Below, piece after piece: positions 28,997-37,501 of a DNA stretch of 37,501 nucleotides. The notes under the pieces were generated by a model, which searched no databases, was not told the DNA's origin, and saw nothing but the letters and a program-made list of their open reading frames with translations. The stretch comes from an uncultured Alphaproteobacteria bacterium. GTDB taxonomy: Bacteria; Pseudomonadota; Alphaproteobacteria; Caulobacterales; Aquidulcibacteraceae. The stretch lies in NCBI GenBank assembly GCA_902826245.1, contig CADEEA010000030.1, positions 1-37,501 of the forward strand, read 5' to 3'. Made by a program: the position numbers and the translations under genes. The stretch's first letter is position 1; each line of letters begins with the position of its first letter.

Positions 28997-29247
28997 TGAG
29001 CCAGCAAACCCTAAATGAGTTAAGACAAACTTCTCGCCTCATTCCCCAAGCAGCGTACCTAGCCCGAGGAGTTGACTCTAACAAGGATCATCACATCCGC
29101 CAAATGTGGAAAGCACCCCCCTTCCCAACGCCCCCGCCATCCGCTACATCCCCCCGCTTCCGCGTGGGAGGAGGTTCGCCCTCCGCACCACGCATCCACT
29201 CAGGCGGGCCGGTTTAACCATCGTCCCGCGTTAAGCGAGAGGCCATC

Positions 29248-29694
29248 ATGGCGAAGAAGGTACTGGGGCAAATTAAGCTCCAAGTGCCGGCGGGTGCTGC
29301 GAATCCATCGCCGCCCATCGGCCCCGCGCTCGGTCAGCGCGGTTTGAACATCATGGAATTCTGCAAGGGCTTTAACGCCCGCACCCAGGACATGCCCAAG
29401 GGCGATCCCTGCCCGGTGGTGATCACCTATTACCAGGACAAGAGCTTCACCTTCGAGATCAAGACGCCGCCGGCGTCGTTCCTGATCAAGAAGGCGGCGA
29501 AGATGGACACGAAGAAGAAGCCGGGCTCGGGCTCGAAGAAGCCCGGCGTCGACTTCGTCGGCAAGATCAGCATGGCTCAGTGCAAGGAAATTGCTCAGGC
29601 CAAGGGCAAGGATTTGAACGCCGCCGATCTCGACCAGGCCGCGAAAATGATCGCCGGCACCGCCCGCTCGATGGGCGTGGAAGTGGTGGAGTAG
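29248..29694 (+). CDS. rplK: 50S ribosomal protein L11
   Basis: L11 forms the GTPase-associated centre with 23S rRNA and is needed for RelA-type stringent sensing. It is 148 aa, slightly longer than in E. coli. It starts [20 protein letters not shown] and has [37 protein letters not shown] and the C-terminal RNA-binding region [11 protein letters not shown]. It is 4 bp upstream of rplA. Its usual upstream neighbour nusG lies 5.5 kb away, so it probably has its own promoter in 28997-29247. Confidence 0.97.
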   Translation: MAKKVLGQIKLQVPAGAANPSPPIGPALGQRGLNIMEFCKGFNARTQDMPKGDPCPVVITYYQDKSFTFEIKTPPASFLIKKAAKMDTKKKPGSGSKKPGVDFVGKISMAQCKEIAQAKGKDLNAADLDQAAKMIAGTARSMGVEVVE

Positions 29695-29698
29695 GGAC

Positions 29699-30415
29699 AT
29701 GACCAAGACCACCAAGAGACAAAAGATCAGCCATGCGGGCGTCGACCCGCGCAAGCTGCACACGCTCGATGAAGCCGTGAAGTTGATCAAAGAACGCGCC
29801 GCCAAGGGCAAAGGCGGGGCCAAGTTCGACGAGACCATCGAGATTTCCATGAATCTCGGCGTCGATCCCAAATATCCCGATCAGCAAGTGCGCGGCGTGT
29901 GCTCGCTGCCCAACGGCACCGGCCGCACCGCGCGCGTGGCGGTGTTCGCACGCGGACCGAAAGCGGAAGAAGCCAAAGCCGCCGGCGCCGATATCGTCGG
30001 CGCTGACGATCTGTTCGAGACCATCAATTCCGGCAAGATCGATTTCGAACGCCTGATCGCCACGCCTGACATGATGGCGCTGGTCGGCCGGCTCGGTAAA
30101 GTGCTTGGCCCCCGCGGGATGATGCCGAACCCGAAAGTCGGCACTGTCACCATGGACGTGAAGAAAGCCGTGGCCGACGCCAAGGGCGGCGCGGTGGAGT
30201 TTCGGGTCGAAAAGGCCGGCATCGTGCAAGCCGGCATCGGCAAGGCGAGCTTCTCGGAAACCCAAATCCGCGAAAACGCCAAGGCGTTCCTGGATGCAGT
30301 GGCGAAAGCAAAGCCTGCCGGCGCGAAAGGAACGTTCGTGAAGAAGGTCGCGCTCAGCTCCACCATGGGGCCGGGCGTGCGCATCGATCCGAGCAACGCG
30401 CTGGCGGCGGGGTAA
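29699..30415 (+). CDS. rplA: 50S ribosomal protein L1
   Basis: L1 forms the L1 stalk that guides E-site tRNA release, and in many bacteria it represses the L11-L1 transcript. It is 238 aa. Conserved segments are [40 protein letters not shown] and [17 protein letters not shown]. It is tightly spaced after rplK. Normally rplJ follows; here a toxin-antitoxin pair and a methyltransferase intervene. Confidence 0.98.
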   Translation: MTKTTKRQKISHAGVDPRKLHTLDEAVKLIKERAAKGKGGAKFDETIEISMNLGVDPKYPDQQVRGVCSLPNGTGRTARVAVFARGPKAEEAKAAGADIVGADDLFETINSGKIDFERLIATPDMMALVGRLGKVLGPRGMMPNPKVGTVTMDVKKAVADAKGGAVEFRVEKAGIVQAGIGKASFSETQIRENAKAFLDAVAKAKPAGAKGTFVKKVALSSTMGPGVRIDPSNALAAG

Positions 30416-30432
30416 AGGTGTCGCCTATCGCG

Positions 30433-30471
30433 GGGATTTGGCTAGGGTTTATTGAATTCTAGCCAAATCCC
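30433..30471. promoter_or_regulatory. Operator-like inverted repeat before the toxin-antitoxin pair
   Basis: Perfect 13-bp arms GGGATTTGGCTAG (30433-30445) and CTAGCCAAATCCC (30459-30471) are separated by 13 nt, ending 14 bp before the antitoxin ATG. Phd/YefM antitoxins bind such palindromes to repress their own operon, so this is the likely operator. The structure could also end the rplA transcript. Confidence 0.7.
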
Positions 30472-30485
30472 TGCTAGCTTGGCGT

Positions 30486-30737
30486 ATGAAAGAAGTCGCC
30501 CTCTACGAAGCCAAGAACAAGCTCTCGGCCCTGGTGCAGGAGGTTGAGGCGACCGGCGCTGAGGTCATCATTACCCGCCACGGTAAACCTGCGGCGCGGC
30601 TTTCGCCCGTCCATCTATTTTCCGTCGCCGAGCGAGAGGCCGCATTCCGGCGCCTGACCGAACGGCGCGACACTCAGACCGATTTCGGCATGGCGTCGTT
30701 CAACTGGAAGGCAGCCATCGAAGACGGCCGCGAGTGA
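30486..30737 (+). CDS. Phd/YefM-family antitoxin
   Basis: The 83-aa protein is a prevent-host-death type antitoxin. The N-terminal DNA-binding fold is MKEVALYEAKNKLSALVQEV followed by GAEVIITRHGKPAARLSPV, the family signature. The C-terminal tail (about 50-83) would wrap the toxin. Its TGA overlaps the GTG start of the PIN toxin. It sits behind a 13-bp inverted repeat that is its probable autoregulatory operator. Confidence 0.92.
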   Translation: MKEVALYEAKNKLSALVQEVEATGAEVIITRHGKPAARLSPVHLFSVAEREAAFRRLTERRDTQTDFGMASFNWKAAIEDGRE

Positions 30738-31150
30738 AGCGCGTCGTCATCGACGCGTCGGTCGCGTTCTCATGGATCCTGGCGACACAAAACACCCGGT
30801 CGGCCGAGGTGCTGCGCTCGCTCACGAACGCCGAGTTCGTGGCGCCATATATTTTCAGCTTCGAGCTTCGCAACGGATTGCTGCGGGCCGAGCGGCAAAA
30901 GCGACTATCCAGCGCCGTCGCCGACCTTGCCATCGCCGACCTGCTCGGCGCTGTCGTCCAGCGCGATGACCCGCCTACTCCCGCGATCATGGAGGCAGCG
31001 CTTGCGCTCGCGCGTGCGCACAGCCTCTCCTTCTTCGACGCGTGCTACCTTGAACTGGCCCAGCGGATAGGCGGCGAATTAGCGAGTCGGGATGCGCCGC
31101 TCATCGCCGCGGCTGAAGAGCTTGGAATTGGGACCTACGATGCGCGCTGA
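30734..31150 (+). CDS. PIN-domain toxin, VapC-type ribonuclease
   Basis: The 138-aa PIN-domain protein acts as a Mg-dependent RNase in type II toxin-antitoxin systems. Acidic active-site residues are visible in VIDASVAFSWIL (Asp7), FSFELRNGLL, LSFFDACYLELA and ASRDAPL. The GTG start overlaps the antitoxin stop (GTGA), giving coupled translation in the usual antitoxin-first order. All four acidic positions are present, so the toxin is probably functional. The RNA target (often initiator tRNA or 23S rRNA in the family) cannot be told from sequence. Confidence 0.93.
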   Translation: MKRVVIDASVAFSWILATQNTRSAEVLRSLTNAEFVAPYIFSFELRNGLLRAERQKRLSSAVADLAIADLLGAVVQRDDPPTPAIMEAALALARAHSLSFFDACYLELAQRIGGELASRDAPLIAAAEELGIGTYDAR

Positions 31151-31241
31151 TGCCGCGATCCAGGCAACCCACGCGAGCGGGTCAGTGGCCGCAGTGCGTT
31201 GGATCGACAGCACAGGCCCGCTTCGCTAATAGACTGCCCTC

Positions 31242-31967
31242 ATGACGCACTTAGATTGGCCCGTCCTAGCTGAGGAAATCGCGCGCGGCACGGTGCGCGA
31301 TCCGCTGCAGCATCTGCGGCCGCGTCAGAAGCGCGAATGCCCGCTCTGCGGTTTCACCGGCTATTTCCTGAGCGCGGGCAGTCGCCAGGAAGCGCGCTGT
31401 CCCAATTGCGCCTCGAAGGAGCGCGACCGCATCATCGCGCTGCATATGAAGCGCGCTGGCATCGATCCAGCTGGAAAGCGGGTGCTGCACTTCTCCGCCG
31501 AGCGGCCGTTCTTTCGCCGTTGGCGCGCCAATCCGGATTATGTCGCCGGCGACATCAAGAAGAGCGCCGTGGCCAACGCCATCGTCGACATCACCGCGCT
31601 CGATTACCCCGACAACCATTTCGATCTGATCGTCTGCAACCATGTGCTCGAGCACGTGGTGGAAGATGCAAAAGGCATGGCCGAGTGCTTCCGGGTGATG
31701 AAGCCAGGCGGGCAGGGCATTTTCTCGGTGCCGCTCGATGACGCCCGCACGGAAACCTGGAACCCGCCGCCAGGCACGTCCCAGGAAGAAATCACCCGCA
31801 TATGTGGACGCACGCACGTGCGGCTGTACGGCAATGATTTCGGCGACCTGCTGGCCCGCCATGGCTTTGCGGTCGATCTGATTTCGTTCTCGGCGGAGGA
31901 GGCGCAACGGCACCGATTGAACGCGCACATGGGCGACAAGGTGTTTGTGGCTCGCAAGCCGGTCTAG
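31242..31967 (+). CDS. Class I SAM-dependent methyltransferase with N-terminal zinc ribbon
   Basis: In this 241-aa protein, cysteines 33, 36, 53 and 56 (CPLC...CPNC) form a probable zinc ribbon ahead of a Rossmann-like methyltransferase domain of the type 11 group. Motif II-like FDLIVCNHVLEHVVED (128-143) and RVMKPGGQGIFSVPL are typical. Motif I is atypical: the usual acidic-Gly-x-Gly is replaced by VLHFSAERPFF (81-91). SAM binding is therefore probable but not certain. The acceptor is unknown; related proteins methylate sugars, small molecules or proteins. It lies 91 bp after the toxin gene, between rplA and rplJ. The ATG at 31242 has only a weak ribosome binding site. Confidence 0.8.
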   Translation: MTHLDWPVLAEEIARGTVRDPLQHLRPRQKRECPLCGFTGYFLSAGSRQEARCPNCASKERDRIIALHMKRAGIDPAGKRVLHFSAERPFFRRWRANPDYVAGDIKKSAVANAIVDITALDYPDNHFDLIVCNHVLEHVVEDAKGMAECFRVMKPGGQGIFSVPLDDARTETWNPPPGTSQEEITRICGRTHVRLYGNDFGDLLARHGFAVDLISFSAEEAQRHRLNAHMGDKVFVARKPV

Positions 31968-32159
31968 GGCGCACCCAAAAAACCGAAGAATGGCGCCGCC
32001 ACAAAAACGCCCCAATCGCCCCCCTTGCGGCGCTGCAGCAAAGGGTGCATATCCCCGCGTTCGCCGGGGGTTAACCTCGGTGAAAACCTGTCCAAGACTG
32101 CAGGCGCCACGCACGAAAGCCGCCCCAAAAGGGTGTTTTGTGCGCGGCTTAAATCTTTG

Positions 32160-32373
32160 AAAGCACGGTGAAAACCAGAGCTTTCGAGGGCCGGCAATAG
32201 ACAGAAGCTGACGTTTTTCGGGGTGGGCGTCAAGCCCGTTCCCGCAGGCCGGCCTCTGGGACAGGGCGCGCACGGATGCGCGCCGGGACCGGGGGTGTTT
32301 CCGCCGGCCGGCCGTTCCGCGTGCGCTTTTGGGCGTCCGGATTGGCCGGGGGCCCTTAACTGAGGAGACCGCA
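32160..32373 (+). promoter_or_regulatory. Probable L10 autoregulatory leader of rplJ-rplL
   Basis: The 406-bp gap 31968-32373 has no gene. Its 3' half folds well: GGCCGGC (32247-32253) pairs with GCCGGCC (32303-32309) around an inner hairpin GGCGCGC/GCGCGCC (32265-32284). In many bacteria L10-L12 binds such a leader and represses translation. The 5' half contains CGGTGAAAACC twice (32078-32088 and 32166-32176). The position and folds are visible; the regulatory role is inferred. Confidence 0.5.
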
Positions 32374-32889
32374 ATGGATCGTGCTCAGAAGGCCGAAACG
32401 GTGGAATCGCTGAAAGGCGTGTTCGCCGGGGCTGGGGTGATGGTTGTCGGCCATTATTCCGGTTTGACCGTTGCGGAAATGACGGTGCTGCGCAGCCGGC
32501 TTCGCCAAGCCGGCGCTTCGCTGAAAGTCGTCAAGAACAGGTTGGTGAAATTGGCCATCGACGGCACGCCCAAAGCGGGTGCGGCCTCCATGTTCACCGG
32601 CCCTACGGCGATCGCTTACTCCGCCGATCCGATTGCGGCCGCAAAGGTCGCTGTCGGTTACGCGAAGGAGAAAGAGCGGTTTGTCGTTCTCGGCGGCCTG
32701 TTCGGCGACCAGGTGCTCGACAAGGACGGCGTCACGGCTTTGGCCACGCTGCCTTCCTTGGACGAACTTCGCGGCAAGCTTGTGGGCCTGCTCCAGGCCC
32801 CGGCGACCAAGATCGCAGGCGTGATCGCAGCCCCAGGCGCTCAGCTCGCGCGTGTGATCAACGCCTACGCCAGCAAGGACGCCGCCTGA
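32374..32889 (+). CDS. rplJ: 50S ribosomal protein L10
   Basis: L10 is the base of the ribosomal stalk and holds the L7/L12 dimers. It is 171 aa from the ATG at 32374, preceded by GAGGAGA; the frame continues upstream without L10 character. Conserved segments are [33 protein letters not shown] and the C-terminal helix that binds L7/L12 (about 140-171, [16 protein letters not shown]). It lies 57 bp before rplL and has a long structured leader. Confidence 0.97.
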   Translation: MDRAQKAETVESLKGVFAGAGVMVVGHYSGLTVAEMTVLRSRLRQAGASLKVVKNRLVKLAIDGTPKAGAASMFTGPTAIAYSADPIAAAKVAVGYAKEKERFVVLGGLFGDQVLDKDGVTALATLPSLDELRGKLVGLLQAPATKIAGVIAAPGAQLARVINAYASKDAA

Positions 32890-32946
32890 ACCGTTATTTC
32901 CGTGAATTTGAACTGAAACAAACAACGTCAGAAGGGTGCAAACACC

Positions 32947-33318
32947 ATGTCGAAGCTTGATAAAATTGTAGACGATCTGTCCTCGCTCACCGTTATCGAG
33001 GCCGCCGAACTGGCCAAGAAGCTGGAAGAGAAGTGGGGCGTCTCGGCCGCCGCGCCGGTGGCTGTCGCCGCTGTCGCCGCCGGCCCTGCAGCCGCTGTGG
33101 AAGAGAAGACCGAATTCACGGTCATGCTCACCGGCGCCGGCGACAAAAAGATCGAAGTGATCAAGGAAGTGCGCGCGATTACGGGCCTGGGCCTCAAGGA
33201 AGCCAAGGACCTGGTCGAAGGCGCGCCCAAGCCGGTGAAGGAAGGCGTGAACAAGGCCGATGCCGAGAAGTTCAAGGTCCAACTAGAAAAGGCCGGCGCC
33301 AAGGTCGACCTGAAATAA
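32947..33318 (+). CDS. rplL: 50S ribosomal protein L7/L12
   Basis: This is the stalk protein that recruits translational GTPases. At 123 aa it has the usual layout: an N-terminal dimerisation domain (about 1-35, [20 protein letters not shown]), a flexible Ala/Val hinge (about 38-55) and the globular C-terminal domain ([20 protein letters not shown]; ending [10 protein letters not shown]). It is followed by three consecutive hairpins before rpoB. Confidence 0.98.
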   Translation: MSKLDKIVDDLSSLTVIEAAELAKKLEEKWGVSAAAPVAVAAVAAGPAAAVEEKTEFTVMLTGAGDKKIEVIKEVRAITGLGLKEAKDLVEGAPKPVKEGVNKADAEKFKVQLEKAGAKVDLK

Positions 33319-33331
33319 TTCAGCGAAAATC

Positions 33332-33415
33332 GGAAGCCGGCGCCCAAAGCGCTGGCTTCCCAACGCGCATTTTGTACAAGATGCGCCGAAACGCCGCCCC
33401 CGCCCGCGGCGTTTC
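33332..33415 (+). terminator. Three-hairpin attenuator or processing region between rplL and rpoB
   Basis: Hairpin A is GGAAGCC(G)GCGC / GCGC(T)GGCTTCC (33332-33360). Palindrome B is GCGCAT...ATGCGC around TTGTACAA (33365-33386). Hairpin C is GAAACGCCG / CGGCGTTTC (33388-33415). No long T-run follows, so partial attenuation or RNase processing is more likely than full termination, as known for the E. coli rplL-rpoB spacer. Confidence 0.65.
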
Positions 33416-33542
33416 GATGCGATCGGAACCGCCGGTGCGCGAGCCGGCGCGGTCTGACGGGCGGAAGCGGCGCAGTCGCCCACGCTGACGGGTCTTAGTG
33501 GCCGGGGTCCGTCGTTCAGCGTGGCGCACAAGGGGAGAGCTA

Positions 33543-36500
33543 ATGGCTCTGTCGTTCACTGGTAAGAAGCGTATCCGCAAATCGTATGGCAAGATCCCGG
33601 AAGCGGGAGCAATGCCAAACCTGATCGAGGTGCAGAAGAGTTCCTACGATCAGTTCCTGCAGAAAGATCAGCGTTCCTATGAGCGCATCGAGGAGGGCCT
33701 GCAGGCCGTTTTCAAGTCAGTGTTCCCGATCCGCGATTTTTCCGATCGCGCGGTGCTCGAGTACGTCTCCTACGAATTCGAGGAGCCCAAGTTCGACGTC
33801 GAGGAATGCCAACAGCGTGACATGACGTACGCGGCGCCGCTGAAGGTGAAGCTGCGTCTGATCGTGTTTGAAACCGATGAAGAAACCGGCGCCAAGTCCG
33901 TCAAGGACATCAAGGAACAGGACGTCTATCTCGGCGACATTCCGTTGATGACCGACAAGGGCACGTTCGTGGTCAACGGCACCGAGCGGGTGATCGTTTC
34001 CCAGATGCATCGCAGCCCAGGCGTGTTTTTCGATCACGACAAGGGCAAGACCCACGCCTCCGGCAAACTGCTGTTCGCCGCGCGCGTGATTCCTTATCGC
34101 GGCTCATGGCTCGATTTCGAGTTCGACGCCAAGGACATCATGTTCGTCCGCATCGACCGCAAACGCAAATTGCCGGCGACGACGCTGCTTTACGCGTTGG
34201 GTATGTCGAACGAGCAAGTCCTCTCTACCTTCTATCAGAGCTCCACCTACAAGCGCACGCGCGCTGGCTGGTCCACACGCTTCCGCGCCGAGCGTTGGCG
34301 CGGCGTAAAGCCGAATTACGATCTGGTCGATGCAAAGACCGGCAAGGTGGTCGCCGAGGCTGGCAAGAAAATCTCCGCGCGTATCGCCAACAAATTGGTC
34401 GAGGACGGGCTGGTCGATATCCAGGTGCCGAGCGAGGACTTGTTCGACCGCTACATTGCCGAAGACATCGTCAACCCGGAAACGGGGGAAATCTATGTCG
34501 AAGCCGGCGATGCGCTGAGCGAAGCCGTGCTTGCGACCCTGATCGAAGCCGGTATTCACGATCTGCCGATCCTCGACATCGATCCCGCCACCATCGGCCC
34601 CTACATTCGCAATACGCTGAAACTCGACAAGAACGAGAACCGCGAGCAGGCGCTGTTCGACATCTACCGCGTCATGCGCCCCGGCGAGCCGCCGACCATC
34701 GACACCGCGGAAGTGCTGTTCAATGGCCTGTTCTCCGATGGCGAGCGTTACGACCTATCCGCGGTCGGTCGCGTCAAGATGAACATGCGCCTCGGCCTCG
34801 ACACCGACGACAGCGTGCGCGTGCTTCGTCTTGAGGACATCATCGAAGTGCTGCGCACCTTGACCGAGCTGCGCGACGGGCGCGGCGAGGTCGACGACAT
34901 CGACAATCTCGGCAATCGCCGCGTGCGTTCGGTGGGCGAGCTGATGGAAAATCAGTACCGCATCGGCCTGCTGCGGATGGAGCGCGCGATCAAAGAGCGG
35001 ATGTCCTCGGTCGATATTGAAACCGTGATGCCGCACGACCTGATCAATGCGAAGCCAGCGGCGGCGGCGGTGCGCGAGTTCTTCGGCTCCTCGCAGCTGT
35101 CTCAGTTTATGGACCAGACCAATCCGCTGTCGGAGATCACGCACAAACGCCGGCTCTCGGCGCTTGGCCCTGGCGGCCTCACGCGCGAGCGCGCCGGCTT
35201 CGAAGTGCGCGACGTGCACTTGACGCATTATGGCCGCATCTGCCCGATCGAAACGCCGGAAGGGCCCAACATCGGCCTGATCAATTCGCTCGCCACCCAC
35301 GCGCGCGTGAACAAGTACGGCTTCATCGAAAGCCCCTACCGCAAAGTCCGCAGCGGCAAGCCGTCCGATGAGATCGTCTACCTCTCGGCCATGGAGGAGA
35401 CCAAACACAAGATCGCCCAGGCCAATGCCGGCATCGACGAGAAAGGCAGGTTGGTCGACGATCTGGTGCAGGCGCGCGAGAACGGTGAAGCGATCCTGAT
35501 CCCGCGCGAGGAAATCGACCTGATGGACGTTTCGCCCAAGCAGGTGGTTTCGGTTGCAGCGGCGCTCATCCCGTTCCTCGAGAACGATGACGCCAACCGC
35601 GCGCTGATGGGTTCCAACATGCAGCGTCAAGCCGTGCCGCTTCTGCGCGCGGATGCGCCGATCGTCGGCACTGGCATGGAAGCGACCGTCGCGCGCGATT
35701 CTGGCGCAGCTATTCAAGCGCGGCGCACCGGCATCGTCGAGCAGGTTGATAGCCAGCGTATCGTTGTACGCGCGACTGAAGAGCGCGACATGACCAAGCC
35801 GGGCGTCGACATCTATCGCTTGCTGAAATTCCAGCGCTCCAACCAGAATACCTGCATCACCCAGCGCCCGATCGTGCATGTCGGCGACCTCGTCCAGCAG
35901 GACGACATTATCGCCGACGGCCCGTCGACTGACCTCGGTGAATTGGCGTTGGGGCGCAACGTGCTGGTCGCGTTCATGCCCTGGAACGGCTATAATTTCG
36001 AAGACTCGATCCTGATCAGCGAACGCATCGTCAAGGACGATGTGTTCACCTCGATCCACATCGAGGAATTCGAAGTCGCCGCGCGCGACACCAAGCTCGG
36101 CCCAGAAGAAATCACCCGCGACATTCCCAACGTGGGCGAAGAGGCGCTGCGCAATCTCGACGAAGCCGGCATCGTGGCCATCGGCGCTGAACTGGAGCCG
36201 GGCGATATTCTCGTTGGCAAGGTGACGCCGAAGGGCGAAAGCCCGATGACGCCGGAAGAGAAATTGCTTCGCGCCATCTTCGGCGAGAAGGCCTCCGATG
36301 TTCGCGACACCAGCTTGCGTTTGCCCCCCGGGGTAAACGGCACGGTAGTCGAAGTGCGCGTGTTCAACCGGCACGGCGTCGACAAGGACCAACGCGCGCT
36401 GCAGATTGAGAAGGAAGAGATCGAGAGCCTCGCCAAGGACCGCGACGACGAACTCGCGATCCTGGAGCGCAACATTTTCGGCCGTCTCTCCGAAATTCTG

Positions 36501-37501
36501 GTTGGCAAGGCGGCGGCTTCTGGGCCCAAAGGCCTCAAGAAGGGCGAGATCACGCAGGAGGCGCTCGGCGACTTGTCGCGCGGCCAATGGTGGCAGATCG
36601 GCCTCGACGACGAAGCCGCGATGACCGAAATCGAGGGTCTGAAGAAGCAATATGACGACGCCAAGAAGCGTCTAGACGCGCGCTTCCAGGACAAAGTCGA
36701 GAAGCTGCAGCGCGGCGACGAATTGCCGCCAGGCGTGATGAAAGTGGTCAAGGTGTTCGTGGCGGTTAAGCGCAAGCTGCAGCCGGGCGACAAGATGGCC
36801 GGCCGTCACGGCAACAAGGGCGTGATTTCCAAGATCGTTCCCGTCGAAGACATGCCGTTCCTCGACGATGGAACACATGTCGATATCGTGCTCAATCCGC
36901 TGGGCGTGCCCTCGCGCATGAACGTCGGCCAGATCCTGGAAACGCATTTGGGCTGGGCGTGCGCGGGCATCGGCCGGCAGGTGCGCACCGCTCTCGATGT
37001 GTTCGAACGCGAAGGCGACAAGAAGCCGCTCGAAAAGAAGCTGAAGGAAATCTACGGCGCCAATGCGGAACTGCCCAAGGATGGCGAGGACATGCGCGAG
37101 CTTGCCCGCAACATCGAGAAGGGCATCCCGGTGGCGACGCCGGTGTTCGACGGCGCCAAGGATTCCGACATTCGTGAATTGCTGCGCACCGCAGGCTTCT
37201 CCGAGACCGGTCAGGTCATCCTGCACGACGGCTTGACCGGCGAGCAGTTCAAGCGCCCGGTCACCGTCGGCTACATTTACATGCTGAAACTGCATCACCT
37301 CGTGGACGACAAAATCCACGCGCGTTCCATCGGGCCGTACTCGCTCGTCACCCAGCAACCGTTGGGCGGCAAGGCGCAGTTCGGCGGGCAGCGCTTCGGG
37401 GAAATGGAAGTGTGGGCGCTTGAAGCCTATGGCGCGGCCTACACGCTGCAGGAAATGCTGACGGTGAAGTCCGACGACGTCGCCGGCCGCACCAAGGTGT
37501 A
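33543..37501 (+). CDS. rpoB: RNA polymerase beta subunit, 3' end outside window
   Basis: The beta subunit forms one side of the active-site cleft. 1319 codons are visible and the C-terminal part is cut. The start [20 protein letters not shown] follows AAGGGGAGAG. The rifampicin region [20 protein letters not shown] and [14 protein letters not shown] keeps the usual Asp, His and Ser at the main resistance positions, so the enzyme should be rifampicin-sensitive. Also seen are [45 protein letters not shown] and [20 protein letters not shown] near the edge. It is co-transcribed after rplJ-rplL through an attenuator-like spacer; rpoC is expected just outside. Confidence 0.98.
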   Translation, partial: MALSFTGKKRIRKSYGKIPEAGAMPNLIEVQKSSYDQFLQKDQRSYERIEEGLQAVFKSVFPIRDFSDRAVLEYVSYEFEEPKFDVEECQQRDMTYAAPLKVKLRLIVFETDEETGAKSVKDIKEQDVYLGDIPLMTDKGTFVVNGTERVIVSQMHRSPGVFFDHDKGKTHASGKLLFAARVIPYRGSWLDFEFDAKDIMFVRIDRKRKLPATTLLYALGMSNEQVLSTFYQSSTYKRTRAGWSTRFRAERWRGVKPNYDLVDAKTGKVVAEAGKKISARIANKLVEDGLVDIQVPSEDLFDRYIAEDIVNPETGEIYVEAGDALSEAVLATLIEAGIHDLPILDIDPATIGPYIRNTLKLDKNENREQALFDIYRVMRPGEPPTIDTAEVLFNGLFSDGERYDLSAVGRVKMNMRLGLDTDDSVRVLRLEDIIEVLRTLTELRDGRGEVDDIDNLGNRRVRSVGELMENQYRIGLLRMERAIKERMSSVDIETVMPHDLINAKPAAAAVREFFGSSQLSQFMDQTNPLSEITHKRRLSALGPGGLTRERAGFEVRDVHLTHYGRICPIETPEGPNIGLINSLATHARVNKYGFIESPYRKVRSGKPSDEIVYLSAMEETKHKIAQANAGIDEKGRLVDDLVQARENGEAILIPREEIDLMDVSPKQVVSVAAALIPFLENDDANRALMGSNMQRQAVPLLRADAPIVGTGMEATVARDSGAAIQARRTGIVEQVDSQRIVVRATEERDMTKPGVDIYRLLKFQRSNQNTCITQRPIVHVGDLVQQDDIIADGPSTDLGELALGRNVLVAFMPWNGYNFEDSILISERIVKDDVFTSIHIEEFEVAARDTKLGPEEITRDIPNVGEEALRNLDEAGIVAIGAELEPGDILVGKVTPKGESPMTPEEKLLRAIFGEKASDVRDTSLRLPPGVNGTVVEVRVFNRHGVDKDQRALQIEKEEIESLAKDRDDELAILERNIFGRLSEILVGKAAASGPKGLKKGEITQEALGDLSRGQWWQIGLDDEAAMTEIEGLKKQYDDAKKRLDARFQDKVEKLQRGDELPPGVMKVVKVFVAVKRKLQPGDKMAGRHGNKGVISKIVPVEDMPFLDDGTHVDIVLNPLGVPSRMNVGQILETHLGWACAGIGRQVRTALDVFEREGDKKPLEKKLKEIYGANAELPKDGEDMRELARNIEKGIPVATPVFDGAKDSDIRELLRTAGFSETGQVILHDGLTGEQFKRPVTVGYIYMLKLHHLVDDKIHARSIGPYSLVTQQPLGGKAQFGGQRFGEMEVWALEAYGAAYTLQEMLTVKSDDVAGRTKV

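Noticed and set aside
34755..36650. 631-codon open frame antisense to rpoB
   Set aside because: It is a shadow of rpoB, with the same composition bias and no recognisable domain.

Overview
The window is a GC-rich alphaproteobacterial chromosome segment. The TonB-dependent receptors, the oxygenase and sulfotransferase families and the style of the intergenic palindromes suggest Caulobacterales or Hyphomonadaceae, but this is an inference from gene content, not a phylogenetic placement. No phage, insertion sequence, integrase or CRISPR array is visible.

Layout. (1) Positions 1-2807: the 5' three quarters of uvrB on the minus strand, a 108-bp palindromic repeat and an aldo/keto reductase. (2) 2943-14615: an accessory block with two large TonB-dependent receptors, three oxygenase-type hydroxylases (a single-domain Asp/Asn beta-hydroxylase, a TPR-2OG-Fe(II) oxygenase and a TPR-Asp/Asn beta-hydroxylase) and two paralogous small exported proteins, each divergent from a receptor. 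It looks like a partly duplicated uptake-plus-modification module. (3) 14616-18465: rpsL-rpsG-fusA, with an unexpected lipoprotein gene coupled to the end of rpsL and a REP-like palindrome between rpsG and fusA; no tuf follows. (4) 18490-22628: a repeat, a TPR-sulfotransferase, a small outer-membrane protein, a VOC protein and a GSU2403-type nucleotidyltransferase with a promoter/operator-like inverted repeat at its start. (5) 22749-37501: tRNA-Trp, secE, nusG, rplK, rplA, rplJ, rplL and rpoB (cut by the window end). This series is split twice. A third TonB receptor, nested palindromic repeats, a small membrane protein and an unrecognised two-gene minus-strand unit lie between nusG and rplK. 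A Phd/PIN toxin-antitoxin pair and a zinc-ribbon methyltransferase lie between rplA and rplJ.

Working picture. The core genes make ribosomal proteins, elongation factor G, the SecE translocase subunit, a transcription factor and RNA polymerase beta. The accessory genes look like surface uptake (TonB receptors) combined with hydroxylases and a sulfotransferase whose TPR regions could hold protein or peptide substrates; the substrates are unknown. The best candidates for undescribed biology are the receptor/hydroxylase/C-x11-C protein module, the unknown pair at 26779-28996, the operator-controlled nucleotidyltransferase, the lipoprotein inside the str operon, and an inverted pair of palindromes with compensatory base changes at 26168-26334.
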